Both the position numbers and the translations under genes were made by a program. This document shows positions 36,505 through 45,200 of a DNA stretch of 64,000 nucleotides, one piece after another; position 1 is the first letter of the stretch; the number at the start of each line of letters is the position of its first letter. The stretch lies in assembly GCF_013408825.1 (NCBI RefSeq), contig NZ_JACCBZ010000001.1, positions 612,570 to 676,569 of the forward strand. Direction: 5' to 3'. A model generated the notes under the pieces. The model made no database searches. It was not told the origin of the DNA and was given only the letters and a program-made list of their open reading frames with translations. The DNA is from Mucilaginibacter tundrae. GTDB lineage: Bacteria; Bacteroidota; Bacteroidia; Sphingobacteriales; Sphingobacteriaceae.

Positions 36505-37731
36505 TTGAACAAAAAGAAAATTATAAACGATCCGGTTTACGGGTTTATCAGTATCCCGACAGACCTGGTATTCGACCTGATAGAACATCCTTATTTTCAG
36601 CGCTTAAGATATATTAAGCAATTGGGCATGACGCATTTGGTTTATCCCGGCGCTTTGCATACCCGTTTCCATCATGCCATAGGCGCTTTGCACCTGATGA
36701 GCCTTGCAGTTGAAACACTGCGCTATAAAGGCCAAATAATAACCGAAGCCGAGGAAGAAGCCGTTAGTGTTGCTATATTGTTACACGATATTGGACATGG
36801 TCCGTTTTCTCATGCATTAGAGCAGCTTATTGTTGAAGGCGTTTGGCACGAGGATATATCGAAGCTATTGATGAATGAGTTAAATAAGCAATTCAATGGC
36901 CGCTTAACTATGGCTATTGAGATATTCAACGGCACCTATTCAAAAAACTTTTTGCACCAGTTAGTATCCAGTCAGTTGGATATGGACCGGATGGATTATT
37001 TGAACCGGGATAGCTTTTTTACCGGTGTATCAGAAGGCGTGATCAGCTCCGACCGCATTATCAAAATGCTGAATGTGGTTAATGACCATGTGGTGGTAGA
37101 AGAAAAAGGCATTTATTCGATAGAGAAATTCCTGATTGCCCGCAGGCTGATGTACTGGCAGGTGTATCTGCACAAAACAGTTATAGCCGCAGAGGTGCAG
37201 CTAACCAAAATATTAAAACGCGCCCGTGAGGTGATCCAAAATGGTGATGAATTAAATTGCACACCTGCATTAAACCATTTCCTGTCAAACCGCATCAATA
37301 GTGAGGTATTTATTTTGGAGGATAGCAACCTGCAAACTTTTGCCGGATTGGATGATACGGATATTATGGCAGCAGTTAAGGTTTGGGAACGCAGTAAGGA
37401 TTTTGTTTTATCGAAATTGTGCCGCGATCTGATCCAGCGAAACCTATATCATGTTGATATAACGAACGAACTGCCGGACCAGAAAAAAGTGGATGATTTG
37501 ATTGCTAAAGTTGTAGAAATATATGGGATTAGCATTCATGAAGCATCCTACTTTGTTTTCACAGATGATGTACGCAACAATGCTTATAAAACAGAAGACG
37601 GGAGCATCCTTATTTTGATGAAAGATGGCAGTGTAAAAGATATTACCGCTGCCAGCGATAACTCCAACCTTCAGGCTTTGGCAAAAACAGTAAAAAAATA
37701 TATTTTATGCTATCCTAAGGATTTGATTTAA
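36505..37731 (+). CDS. HD-domain phosphohydrolase (dNTPase-like)
   Basis: 408 residues. The HD signature has His in RFHHAIGALHLM, LLHDIGHGPFSHALE (His94-Asp95) and a distal Asp in SSQLDMDRMDYLNRD. This is close to the SAMHD1/dGTPase-like group, suggesting a nucleotide triphosphohydrolase, though the substrate is not known. The start codon is TTG at 36505 (M/L-NKKKIINDPVYG); no ATG with a ribosome site lies nearby and the conserved NDPVYGFISIP follows it directly. It precedes the lipid A cluster on the same strand with a 72-base gap. Confidence 0.87.
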   Translation: MNKKKIINDPVYGFISIPTDLVFDLIEHPYFQRLRYIKQLGMTHLVYPGALHTRFHHAIGALHLMSLAVETLRYKGQIITEAEEEAVSVAILLHDIGHGPFSHALEQLIVEGVWHEDISKLLMNELNKQFNGRLTMAIEIFNGTYSKNFLHQLVSSQLDMDRMDYLNRDSFFTGVSEGVISSDRIIKMLNVVNDHVVVEEKGIYSIEKFLIARRLMYWQVYLHKTVIAAEVQLTKILKRAREVIQNGDELNCTPALNHFLSNRINSEVFILEDSNLQTFAGLDDTDIMAAVKVWERSKDFVLSKLCRDLIQRNLYHVDITNELPDQKKVDDLIAKVVEIYGISIHEASYFVFTDDVRNNAYKTEDGSILILMKDGSVKDITAASDNSNLQALAKTVKKYILCYPKDLI

Positions 37732-37803
37732 TGATAGTTAGGCGCAATCCTGATCAACCAATTATAAATTTGCCACTTTAGTTTTAACCCTTAAATTTGC
37801 CGG

Positions 37804-38847
37804 ATGCAATTTACTGCGCAACAGATAGCTGCTTTGCTTAACGGAACAGTTGAAGGTAACCCTTCAGCTGCTGTTAGTCAGCTGGCTAAAATAGAAGAAG
37901 CTACCGAAGGCTCGCTTTCGTTTTTGGCTAACCCAAAGTATGAGCAGTACCTGTATACTACAGATGCCTCAATTGTTATTGTTAACAATAATCAGCAATT
38001 GGATGAAAAGGTTAAGGCAACGCTTATTCGTGTTGAAAATGCCTATACGGCTATATCGGTGTTATTAGAGATCTATAACAAATTTAAGCTCGACAAATCG
38101 GGTGTTGAAGATCCTCATTTTATTCACCCAACCGCAAAAATCGGCAAGGATGTATATATAGGTGCGTTTAGTTATATCGGGCCAAATGTAAAAGTTGGAG
38201 ATAATTGCAAAATCTATCCTAACAGCTATATAGGTGATGATGCAATATTGGGTGATAACGTTACACTTTTTTCGGGCGTAAAAGTTTACTTTGACACAAA
38301 ATTGGGTAACAACGTGATTATACACTCGGGAGCAGTAATAGGGAGCGATGGGTTTGGTTTTGCACCTACTGCTGACGGATCATACAAAAAAATTAGTCAG
38401 ATAGGCAATGTAGTTATAGAAGATGACGTTGAAGTAGGCTCAAATACGACAATCGATAGGGCAACCATGGGCTCAACCATTATACGCAAGGGCGTAAAGT
38501 TGGATAACCTGGTACAGATAGCACATAATGTTGAAATTGGCATAAATACCGTTATTGCTGCACAAACAGGTGTATCGGGCAGCACTAAGATTGGTGAGCA
38601 TGTTATTTTGGGTGGGCAGGTTGGTATTGTTGGTCACATCAATGTACCTAACGGCACACAGATGCAGGCACAGTCTGGCTTGAGCCGCTCAATAAAGGAA
38701 GAAAATCAAAAATGGGCTGGTTCACCGGCCTCAACATATAGCTCGCACATGCGATCACAGGTTGCGTTAACCCGTTTGCCGGAGCTGGAAAAAAGGGTTT
38801 CAGAGTTAGAGAAAATTATTGCAGAACTGCAAAAAAGCAAAGACTGA
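37804..38847 (+). CDS. lpxD: UDP-3-O-(3-hydroxyacyl)glucosamine N-acyltransferase LpxD
   Basis: 347 residues, the usual length. The N-terminal uridine-binding domain is followed by a left-handed beta-helix of hexapeptide repeats ([20 protein letters not shown]) and a C-terminal helix ([16 protein letters not shown]). The catalytic His in [13 protein letters not shown] is His241 (E. coli His239). It performs the third step of lipid A synthesis, at the cytoplasmic face of the inner membrane. It is in an operon with lpxC/fabZ (8 bases apart) and lpxA. A TAAATTTG box (37765-37772) upstream may be its -7. Confidence 0.96.
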   Translation: MQFTAQQIAALLNGTVEGNPSAAVSQLAKIEEATEGSLSFLANPKYEQYLYTTDASIVIVNNNQQLDEKVKATLIRVENAYTAISVLLEIYNKFKLDKSGVEDPHFIHPTAKIGKDVYIGAFSYIGPNVKVGDNCKIYPNSYIGDDAILGDNVTLFSGVKVYFDTKLGNNVIIHSGAVIGSDGFGFAPTADGSYKKISQIGNVVIEDDVEVGSNTTIDRATMGSTIIRKGVKLDNLVQIAHNVEIGINTVIAAQTGVSGSTKIGEHVILGGQVGIVGHINVPNGTQMQAQSGLSRSIKEENQKWAGSPASTYSSHMRSQVALTRLPELEKRVSELEKIIAELQKSKD

Positions 38848-38855
38848 TTACTGTT

Positions 38856-40265
38856 ATGAATGTAAAACAAAGAACTATTAAAGCGCCTGTTTCAGTTTCG
38901 GGCACAGGATTACATACCGGCGAAAAAGTAACAATGACTTTTAATCCTGCGGAGGAAAATCATGGCTACAAATTCAGGAGGGTTGATCTGCCTGGCCAAC
39001 CGGTTATTGATGCTGATGTAGACAATGTTACTGATACTTCTCGTGGAACAACCATTACTGAAAACGGCGCCAGTGTAAGTACTGTTGAGCACGTATTAGC
39101 GGCTTTGGTTGGTTTGGAGATTGATAACGTAATGATCGACCTGGACGGACCGGAAACGCCGATCATGGACGGCAGCTCTATCAAATTTATCGACGCTATA
39201 AATGCAACTGGCTTTGTGGAGCAAGAGGCTGATCGTGAATATTACCACATCCCATACAATATTCATTATACCGAAGCTGACCGTAAGGTAGAGATGGTAG
39301 CCATGCCCTTAGACGATGACTATCGTTTTACCTGTATGGTTGATTATAACTCGCATGTTCTGGGTAGCCAGCATGCCAGTATCTCTACCATATCGGAGTT
39401 TGTTAAGGAGATCGCATCATGCCGTACTTTTTGCTTTTTGCATGAGCTCGAAATGCTGTTAAAGCATGATCTTATCAAAGGCGGTGATTTAAATAATGCT
39501 ATTGTTGTAGTTGACAAAGAAGTTGACGAAGCAGAATTAGCACACTTAGCCAAAATATTTAACCGCAAGGATATCAAAGTTGCGCCACAAGGCATACTTA
39601 ATAATATCGATCTGCGTTATCAGAACGAACCGGCCCGCCATAAATTGCTGGACATGATAGGTGATCTTGCTTTAGTGGGTACACCATTAAAAGGCCACAT
39701 CATGGCTGCAAGGCCCGGCCATGCGGCAAACGTAGCCTTCGCTAAAAAAATAAAAGCGCTGATCAAAAAAGACAAAAGCAAAAAACGCTTGAAAGCTTAT
39801 GACCCTAATGCCAAACCTGTTTATGACACGGTAGATATTATGGCCAAACTGCCGCACAGGCAGCCATTTTTGATGATCGACAAGATTATGGAGATCTCAA
39901 AAACGCATGTGGTTGGGGTAAAGAATGTGACGATGAATGAGGATCTGTTCCGCGGGCATTTCCCGGGCGCGCCGATATTTCCGGGTGTTTTGCAGATAGA
40001 AGGCATGGTACAAACCGGCGGGATTTTAGTATTGAATACCGTTCCTGATCCGGAAAATTACCTTACCTTGTTCCTGAAGATTGAGAACGCCCGGTTTAAA
40101 AGTAAAGTGGTACCCGGCGATACCATCATTTATTATTGCGACCTTACCTCGCCAATTCGCCGTGGTATAGCGCAAATGAAAGGAGTGGGCATGGTTGGTG
40201 ACAGGATTGTGGTAGAGGCCGAGCTAATGGCGCAAATAGTTAAAGTAAAAGAAACAGAAGCATAG
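38856..40265 (+). CDS. lpxC-fabZ: Bifunctional LpxC deacetylase / FabZ dehydratase
   Basis: 469 residues made of two enzymes. LpxC (about 1-310) has the zinc motif STVEHVLAAL (His79) and HKLLDMIGDLAL. FabZ (about 322-469) has the hotdog motif PHRQPFLMIDKI and GHFPGAPIFPGVLQIE with catalytic His368. The fusion is typical of Bacteroidota and couples the committed step of lipid A synthesis to hydroxyacyl-ACP dehydration in fatty-acid synthesis. It sits between lpxD and lpxA. The linker is Lys-rich (KKDKSKKRLKAY). Confidence 0.97.
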   Translation: MNVKQRTIKAPVSVSGTGLHTGEKVTMTFNPAEENHGYKFRRVDLPGQPVIDADVDNVTDTSRGTTITENGASVSTVEHVLAALVGLEIDNVMIDLDGPETPIMDGSSIKFIDAINATGFVEQEADREYYHIPYNIHYTEADRKVEMVAMPLDDDYRFTCMVDYNSHVLGSQHASISTISEFVKEIASCRTFCFLHELEMLLKHDLIKGGDLNNAIVVVDKEVDEAELAHLAKIFNRKDIKVAPQGILNNIDLRYQNEPARHKLLDMIGDLALVGTPLKGHIMAARPGHAANVAFAKKIKALIKKDKSKKRLKAYDPNAKPVYDTVDIMAKLPHRQPFLMIDKIMEISKTHVVGVKNVTMNEDLFRGHFPGAPIFPGVLQIEGMVQTGGILVLNTVPDPENYLTLFLKIENARFKSKVVPGDTIIYYCDLTSPIRRGIAQMKGVGMVGDRIVVEAELMAQIVKVKETEA

Positions 40266-40266
40266 C

Positions 40267-41052
40267 ATGATACAACCGTTAGCATACATACATCCTCAGG
40301 CTAAAATAGCCGACAATGTAGTGATTGAGCCATTTGTTACTATACATAAGGATGTAGAAATTGGTGAGGGTACCTGGATCGGCTCGAATTCTGTTATTAT
40401 GGATGGTGCCAGAATAGGCAAAAACTGCCGGATTTTTCCGGGGGCTGTAGTATCTGCACCACCACAAGATTTGAAATATCGGGGCGAACCGAGTACGGTT
40501 ACCATTGGCGATAATACTGTTATACGTGAATGCGTTACCCTAAACCGTGGCACCGCGCTTGATAAAAACACCACTACTATTGGTAACAATTGTTTACTAA
40601 TGGCTTATGTACACGTAGCGCATGATTGTGTTATTGGCGATAACGTTATTATAGCCAACTCAGTACAACTTGCAGGGCACATTAATGTATATGACTACGC
40701 ATTCATAGGTGGTACATCAGCAGTGCATCAATTTGTTGAAATTGGTGCGCATTGTATGGTATCCGGCGGTTCGCTGGTTCGTAAGGATGTTCCACCGTTT
40801 ACTAAGGCTGGTCGTGAGCCATTATCTTACATAGGTATAAACTCTGTTGGCTTACGCCGCAGGGGATACTCTGCAGAAACAATTAACGAGATACAGGAAA
40901 TTTACCGCATCATCTTCCTGAAAAAATACAATATCACTAAAGCATTGGATATCATAGAAGCCGAATTTAACCCAACCGTTGAGCGCGACGAGATTATCAA
41001 TTTCGTATCCAACTCGCAAAGGGGTATTATGAAAGGCTTTGGGAATAGTTAA
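40267..41052 (+). CDS. lpxA: Acyl-ACP--UDP-N-acetylglucosamine O-acyltransferase LpxA
   Basis: 261 residues. A left-handed beta-helix (hexapeptide repeats from IADNVVIEPFVTIHKDVEIGEG) is followed by a helical C-terminal domain (SAETINEIQEIYRII). The catalytic His is in VHVAHDCVIGD (about His119). It starts 1 base after the lpxC/fabZ stop, so it is co-translated. It performs the first step of lipid A synthesis. Confidence 0.96.
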   Translation: MIQPLAYIHPQAKIADNVVIEPFVTIHKDVEIGEGTWIGSNSVIMDGARIGKNCRIFPGAVVSAPPQDLKYRGEPSTVTIGDNTVIRECVTLNRGTALDKNTTTIGNNCLLMAYVHVAHDCVIGDNVIIANSVQLAGHINVYDYAFIGGTSAVHQFVEIGAHCMVSGGSLVRKDVPPFTKAGREPLSYIGINSVGLRRRGYSAETINEIQEIYRIIFLKKYNITKALDIIEAEFNPTVERDEIINFVSNSQRGIMKGFGNS

Positions 41053-41156
41053 TCTGAACCATGATTTTAGGGATTAAATAGATTTTCATGATGCTTTCTC
41101 TCATATTTCATAAATCCTGTTAATCCTGTAAATCCGTTTAATCCAAGTTCAGACAC

Positions 41157-41777
41157 ATGAATATCACCCTCCAGAACATAGGTCGCCGTTTTAACCGGGA
41201 GTGGATATTCAGAGGAGTGGAATACACCTTTAAGGCTGGCGAAAGCTACGCCATTTTGGGCTCGAATGGTTCGGGTAAATCCACCCTGTTACAAGTTTTG
41301 AATGGCAGCTTGTCCCCCTCCGCAGGGATATTAAGCTACGAAAAGAACGGAAAAGAAGTACCAGTTGAAGACGTATTCCAATACCTTAGCCTAGCTGCGC
41401 CATATTTGGAACTAATCGAAGAGTTTACCCTCTCTGAAATGATCGATCTTCATTTCAAGTTCAAAAGCTATAAATCTGGCATGGATAACAAAGCGGTTAT
41501 TGATGTGTTGGCTATGGATGCTAATAAAAATAAGCTAATTAAATACTTCTCATCCGGTATGAAGCAACGGCTTAAACTGGCGCTTGCCTTCTGTTCCGAT
41601 ACACCTATACTAATGCTGGACGAACCCACCAGTAACCTCGACGCCCAGGGCGTCGACTGGTACCTCGGCCTCGTAGAAAAATTCGCGCAGGGCAGGCTCA
41701 CCATTATCTGCTCCAACCAACCGCATGAGTACGGCTTTTGTGGCCATCAGCTGAATATTTCGGATTATAAAAGTTAG
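41157..41777 (+). CDS. ABC transporter ATP-binding protein, stand-alone
   Basis: 206 residues. The Walker A is GSNGSGKS (35-42), the signature is YFSSGMKQRLKLALAF, and the Walker B is ILMLDEPTSNLD. The short C-terminus and the FSSGMKQR signature resemble CcmA-like and multidrug exporter ATPases. No permease is in the window, so the partner is unknown. It lies 104 bases after lpxA on the same strand, and is followed by a gene-free stretch with three GGTAC-containing repeats and a phased A/T-tract array. Confidence 0.88.
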   Translation: MNITLQNIGRRFNREWIFRGVEYTFKAGESYAILGSNGSGKSTLLQVLNGSLSPSAGILSYEKNGKEVPVEDVFQYLSLAAPYLELIEEFTLSEMIDLHFKFKSYKSGMDNKAVIDVLAMDANKNKLIKYFSSGMKQRLKLALAFCSDTPILMLDEPTSNLDAQGVDWYLGLVEKFAQGRLTIICSNQPHEYGFCGHQLNISDYKS

Positions 41778-41824
41778 GTACTGTACCACCGAAACAGGTG
41801 GAACACATTGGTACATTTGGTACA
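41777..41824. repeat. Cluster of short dyads and GGTAC repeats after the ABC ATPase gene
   Basis: GGTAC-T-GTACC (41777-41787), CCACC-GAAACA-GGTGG (41786-41801) and two direct copies of TTGGTACA (41808-41815, 41817-41824) follow the stop codon. They sit immediately before the phased A/T-tract array. Confidence 0.6.
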
Positions 41825-41825
41825 C

Positions 41826-42011
41826 TTTTAGATCAAAAAACGCCGTTTTTTAGACTAAAAATAGCGTTTTTACATCTGTTTTGAAGCGATTTTTGGTTGA
41901 AAAAGAGTGTTTTTTGATGAAAAAATGCCTAAAAATCATGATTTTTTATCTGTTTTTGAATTATTTTCAAGCACTTTTTACTTGTTTTTGCACCAAAAAG
42001 CTATCTGTTTT
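41826..42011. other. Phased A/T-tract array (predicted intrinsically curved DNA)
   Basis: Eighteen consecutive tracts of four to six A or T have centres at about 41827.5, 837.5, 848.5, 859, 869, 880.5, 892, 902, 912.5, 922.5, 933, 944.5, 955, 965.5, 977, 987, 997 and 42009.5. Spacings are 10-12.5 with a mean near 10.7 bp, so each tract adds to the same bend. Reading frames across it are low-complexity Phe/Lys-rich and not credible proteins. Confidence 0.8.
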
Positions 42012-42384
42012 GTTTCATCGTGGAACACTTCCTTTTGTTATTATGAGGACCGAAGAATCTATCCGCCAATGCTTATCGAATATCCAAATCGAAGAAGATT
42101 TTTCGCTATCGCTCAAGAGAGAGTTCTTTACCCTGTTCAGAATGACATGTAAAAGCAAATGAGCGCAAAGGCCCGACAGAAAACCGGGCCGGGAGTTGGC
42201 CTCGTGGGCTGCAGGTTTTTTCTGTCTTGATTTTTTGCTACTTTTTTATCAAGAAAAAAGTAGTAGCCCCGCGGCAATGAGCGGAACAGAACATCTCGGT
42301 TAAACGGAAATATCTCTGCTGAGGAACTAAGCATTTATACGGTGTAACCACTCTACAGATGCTTCGCTACGAATGACAAAGAGC
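42012..42384. other. Gene-free stretch with decayed repeats and hairpins
   Basis: No gene is supported. Visible structures: fragments of the TGTCATTCTGA repeat family (GTTCAGAATGACA at 42136-42148 and GAATGACA at 42371-42378); GGCCCG/CGGGCC dyad near 42170-42190; and a hairpin with CTACTTTTTT / AAAAAAGTAG arms (42238-42247, 42254-42263). Confidence 0.55.
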
Positions 42385-43152
42385 CTAAAACTCCAGCTCC
42401 ACCAACATCGGGCAATGATCAGAGTGCTTAGCCTCACATAATATGGAAGCCCGTTTAATATTGCCTTCCAACTCTTTACTGGCCATAGCATAATCAATAC
42501 GCCAGCCTAAGTTCTTAGCACGGGCATTGGCACGATAGCTCCACCAGGTATAGTTGTGCGGTTCTTTATTTACATGACGGAAGGTATCCACAAAACCAGA
42601 TTCGATAAATTCCTCCATCCAGGCACGCTCTTCAGGTAAAAAGCCGGATGAGTTGGCATTTGATTTTGGGTTGTGAATATCAATCGGCCTATGACAAATA
42701 TTGTAATCACCACAGATCACCAAATTAGGATGCTCCACCTTCAACAGGGTAAGGTATTTGCCAAACTCATCCAAAAAGCGGTATTTAAATATCTGGCGCT
42801 CATCGCCGCTGGAGCCTGATGGAAAATAAGCGCTCATTACCGATATTTCATCAAAGTCAACCCTTATGCACCGGCCTTCGCGGTCAAAATCAGCTGTACC
42901 GCAGCCATACTCTACATGTTTAGGGGTTTGCTTGCAGAAGATGGCCGTGCCGCTATAACCTTTCTTTTCAGCCGGGAACCAATAGTGCTGGTAGCCTAAT
43001 TGCTCTACCAATAGCAATTCTTTTATGTCATTTTGAGTTGCCTTTATTTCCTGCAAACAAACCACATCGGCATCAGTAGCCTGTAACCAGGCCAGCCAGT
43101 CTTTATTTATCGCAGCTCTTAGTCCGTTAACGTTATAGGTAATTATTTTCAT
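42385..43152 (-). CDS. xth: Exodeoxyribonuclease III
   Basis: 255 residues of the EEP (exonuclease-endonuclease-phosphatase) fold. Motifs: ITYNVNGLRAA, CLQEIKA (metal Glu), GDYNICHRPIDI (Asp/Asn), and the C-terminal SDHCPMLVEL with catalytic His. It is an AP endonuclease and 3'-exonuclease for base-excision repair. It is flanked by palindromic repeats rather than in an operon. Confidence 0.95.
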   Translation of the reverse strand: MKIITYNVNGLRAAINKDWLAWLQATDADVVCLQEIKATQNDIKELLLVEQLGYQHYWFPAEKKGYSGTAIFCKQTPKHVEYGCGTADFDREGRCIRVDFDEISVMSAYFPSGSSGDERQIFKYRFLDEFGKYLTLLKVEHPNLVICGDYNICHRPIDIHNPKSNANSSGFLPEERAWMEEFIESGFVDTFRHVNKEPHNYTWWSYRANARAKNLGWRIDYAMASKELEGNIKRASILCEAKHSDHCPMLVELEF

Positions 43153-43185
43153 GTGTTCTTTTCAAGATGTATTCTATTAACAAAT

Positions 43186-43274
43186 TGTCATTCTAAGCGC
43201 AGCGAAGAATCTTCTTCGATTTGCGTAGCGAATAGCCATGGAGCAGAAGATTCTTCACTCCGTTCAGAATGACA
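43186..43274. repeat. Imperfect copy of the palindromic repeat family
   Basis: Arms 43186-43215 and 43245-43274 are complementary with four mismatches, beginning TGTCATTCTAAGCG. It lies between the xth and cyclophilin genes. Confidence 0.8.
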
Positions 43275-43284
43275 AGGGGTATAT

Positions 43285-43971
43285 TTATAGTTCAAGCAAT
43301 TTATCCATCTGCTTACATTCCTTCTTACTAAGCACTTCCACCGTCATCGGTACATCAACTAACGGTCGATCATTTGCATCCTTTTTTACAGCAGCTATTA
43401 AATCCACCATATCCAAACCGGCCACTACTTCGCCATAAACAGTATAGTTGCCATCTAAGTGCGGTACACCACCAACAGTCCGGTAATATTGGCGTTGCCA
43501 TTCCGGTATTTTACGCCCGCTTCTTTTCTCTTGCTTGTTGATCATACTATCCGTCAACCGCTTACCCTGCACAATATAAAACTGGCACCCACTTGATGCT
43601 TTCTTAGGATTATCGTCCCGCGCAGCGGCTAAAACTCCTTTTTTATGAAACAGGCTGTCGCGAAACTCTGCCGGGATGGTATACCCAACATCACCATTTC
43701 CTAATTCAACATTAGGCTTTGCATTTTTCGAATCCGGGTCGCCGCCCTGTATCATAAAATCCTGTATAACCCTATGGAACAGCGTGCCATTATAAAAGCC
43801 CTTTTTAGCCAGCTTTATAAAGTTATCACGATGCTGCGGCGTTTCGTTATATAAGCGGATGATGCACTCACCGTAACTGGTTTTAATACGCAAATATTGA
43901 TTTTTTGGTGGCTTGGCAAAAGCCGCCGTTACTGTGATCAGTAAAATGAATAGCGTAAAAAGTTTTTTCAT
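43285..43971 (-). CDS. Exported cyclophilin-type peptidyl-prolyl isomerase
   Basis: 228 residues from the ATG at 43971, which begins the signal peptide MKKLFTLFILLITVTAAFAK. The longer frame to 44037 is a repeat element read through, not protein. Cyclophilin motifs: NFIKLAKKGFYNGTLFHRVIQDFMIQGGD with active-site FHR, and the C-terminal NYTVYGEVVAGLDMVDLI. It likely aids folding of periplasmic or outer-membrane proteins. Insert at about 130-150 (RSGRKIPEWQRQYYRTVGG) is a family variation. Confidence 0.92.
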   Translation of the reverse strand: MKKLFTLFILLITVTAAFAKPPKNQYLRIKTSYGECIIRLYNETPQHRDNFIKLAKKGFYNGTLFHRVIQDFMIQGGDPDSKNAKPNVELGNGDVGYTIPAEFRDSLFHKKGVLAAARDDNPKKASSGCQFYIVQGKRLTDSMINKQEKRSGRKIPEWQRQYYRTVGGVPHLDGNYTVYGEVVAGLDMVDLIAAVKKDANDRPLVDVPMTVEVLSKKECKQMDKLLEL

Positions 43972-44022
43972 GTTATAGAATTTATCAGTTAAAATAGTTT
44001 CCGAACGTCCCCACACCGGGGG

Positions 44023-44099
44023 TGTCATTCTGAGCATAGCGAAGAGCCTGTAAAGTTAGTTTACGCTTGTACAGGTTCTTCGCTATGCTCAGAATGAGA
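44023..44099. repeat. Imperfect copy of the palindromic repeat family
   Basis: Arms 44023-44052 and 44070-44099 are complementary with two mismatches (loop 17 nt), starting TGTCATTCTGAGCA. It lies upstream of the cyclophilin gene. Confidence 0.85.
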
Positions 44100-44201
44100 A
44101 ATTATTCTTTTTAAGATCCATTATAAAAATCTCATCTTCGAACATCCATGCTCTATACAGCTCCTAACGGCAGAAATCATACAGGGTTAATTTTCCGAGA
44201 T

Positions 44202-44549
44202 TTAGTTATTTTCCATCCCCTCAAAATAGTCGACCATCAGTGATTTTAATACCATTTCCTGCTCCAACAAAGTATAATTCGGTATAACACCAACACGTTT
44301 CCAGTGTGGCCAGCCATCCTGATCCAGGCCCTCCAATTCATAAAAACCCATCATGCTAAATAGCTTGCAATTGGCTATATGCATCAGTTCCTCCTTTTGG
44401 CGCTTGCTGAATTTTCTTGGGCCCTGCCCCAGTTCTTGTACGCCAATAAGGAACAGCATCACTTTAAGGTCTGGCTTTTCGTTGTCAAAATCCTCAGCAA
44501 TGCGTTGCTGAAGCATACTCCATTTCAAATTAATTTCGGCAGGTGTCAT
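44202..44549 (-). CDS. Conserved hypothetical 115-residue protein
   Basis: Soluble and mostly helical, rich in Met, Trp and Lys: KWSMLQQRIAEDF, LKVMLFLIGVQELGQGPRKFSKRQKEELMHIANCKLFSMMGFYELEGLDQDGWPHW. The pattern looks conserved in Bacteroidota, but I know no function. No signal peptide is present. It is monocistronic on the minus strand. Confidence 0.7.
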   Translation of the reverse strand: MTPAEINLKWSMLQQRIAEDFDNEKPDLKVMLFLIGVQELGQGPRKFSKRQKEELMHIANCKLFSMMGFYELEGLDQDGWPHWKRVGVIPNYTLLEQEMVLKSLMVDYFEGMENN

Positions 44550-44657
44550 ACTACAAAGATATGAGCAGTTGACTGTTTGTGGTGTTCAGTTTGCATTTTT
44601 TTATCCGAAACTTGCTGCAAACTGTAAACTGCCAACTGATTATTTCTTAACATGAAT

Positions 44658-44678
44658 TTAATTGCAACTTAATTGCAA
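44658..44678. promoter_or_regulatory. Direct repeats of TTAATTGCAA just upstream of a promoter
   Basis: Two copies of TTAATTGCAA (44658-44667 and 44669-44678) are spaced by exactly 11 bp, about one helical turn, directly before the -33 core. TTGCAA is itself a palindrome. A regulator site is inferred. Confidence 0.5.
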
Positions 44679-44685
44679 TTGATGC

Positions 44686-44714
44686 TTGTTTAAAGATTTT
44701 TTTATCTACTTTTG
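44686..44714 (+). promoter_or_regulatory. Promoter of the small His-rich protein and TonB receptor genes
   Basis: TTG at 44686-44688 (-33 core) and TACTTTTG at 44707-44714 (-7 box, TAnnTTTG) are 21 bases apart. The predicted transcription start is about 44720, 20 bases before the start codon. Confidence 0.55.
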
Positions 44715-44741
44715 CGCTAAGCCGCTAAATGGCCTGCTGAT

Positions 44742-45068
44742 TTGAAAAAAAACATATCCCATATAATCCTTACCTGGATGCTGATGCTTTGCTTTGTTGC
44801 AGGGCAGTATATGGTATATTCGCACACCCATGCGGTTAATATAACAAGTAATAAAGCGGCCTATCACAGCCCCGATACCCAGCCCAAACAAACCGTTACC
44901 GAAAACTGCCAATTGTGCGATGCTATGCATCATAACGCTATGGAGGTGTTTAGTTCGGTATATTTTGCACCGGTTACGGTAAGCGGTTATTATTACAAGG
45001 CTGTTAAGCACCATTTTATAAGCATCGCCCTCATCCTATCCGCCGGGCGTTCTCCTCCTGTAGTTTAA
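44742..45068 (+). CDS. Small exported His/Cys-rich protein ahead of a TonB receptor
   Basis: 108 residues from a TTG start at 44742. A signal peptide-like leader (SHIILTWMLMLCFVAGQYMVYSHTHA) is followed by a motif with paired Cys and His: ENCQLCDAMHHNAMEVF. A second hydrophobic segment with KAVKHHF and a short tail follow. The CxxC plus clustered His suggests binding of a metal ion, and the TonB receptor follows about 130 bases downstream on the same transcript. Similar small proteins occur near metal receptors in this phylum; the role, perhaps metal sensing or delivery, is inferred. Confidence 0.6.
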   Translation: MKKNISHIILTWMLMLCFVAGQYMVYSHTHAVNITSNKAAYHSPDTQPKQTVTENCQLCDAMHHNAMEVFSSVYFAPVTVSGYYYKAVKHHFISIALILSAGRSPPVV

Positions 45069-45200
45069 TTTCCTACTTAAGTATTCTTTTATTATTTATT
45101 CCGTTTAGTTTTTGAACTGATAGCAGCTATGGGAATAAATTTTGTTGATAACAATTGGCCCATGGTCATTTACCGAATTTTTACTCGTTCAATTTTGTTT

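Noticed and set aside
41881..42162. Overlapping plus-strand frames (94 and 82 residues) after the ABC ATPase
   Set aside because: Low-complexity Phe/Lys-rich sequence created by the phased A/T tracts, then a repeat fragment; no conserved character.
43972..44037. 22-residue N-terminal extension of the cyclophilin frame
   Set aside because: It is translated palindromic repeat sequence; the signal peptide begins at the internal ATG at 43971.
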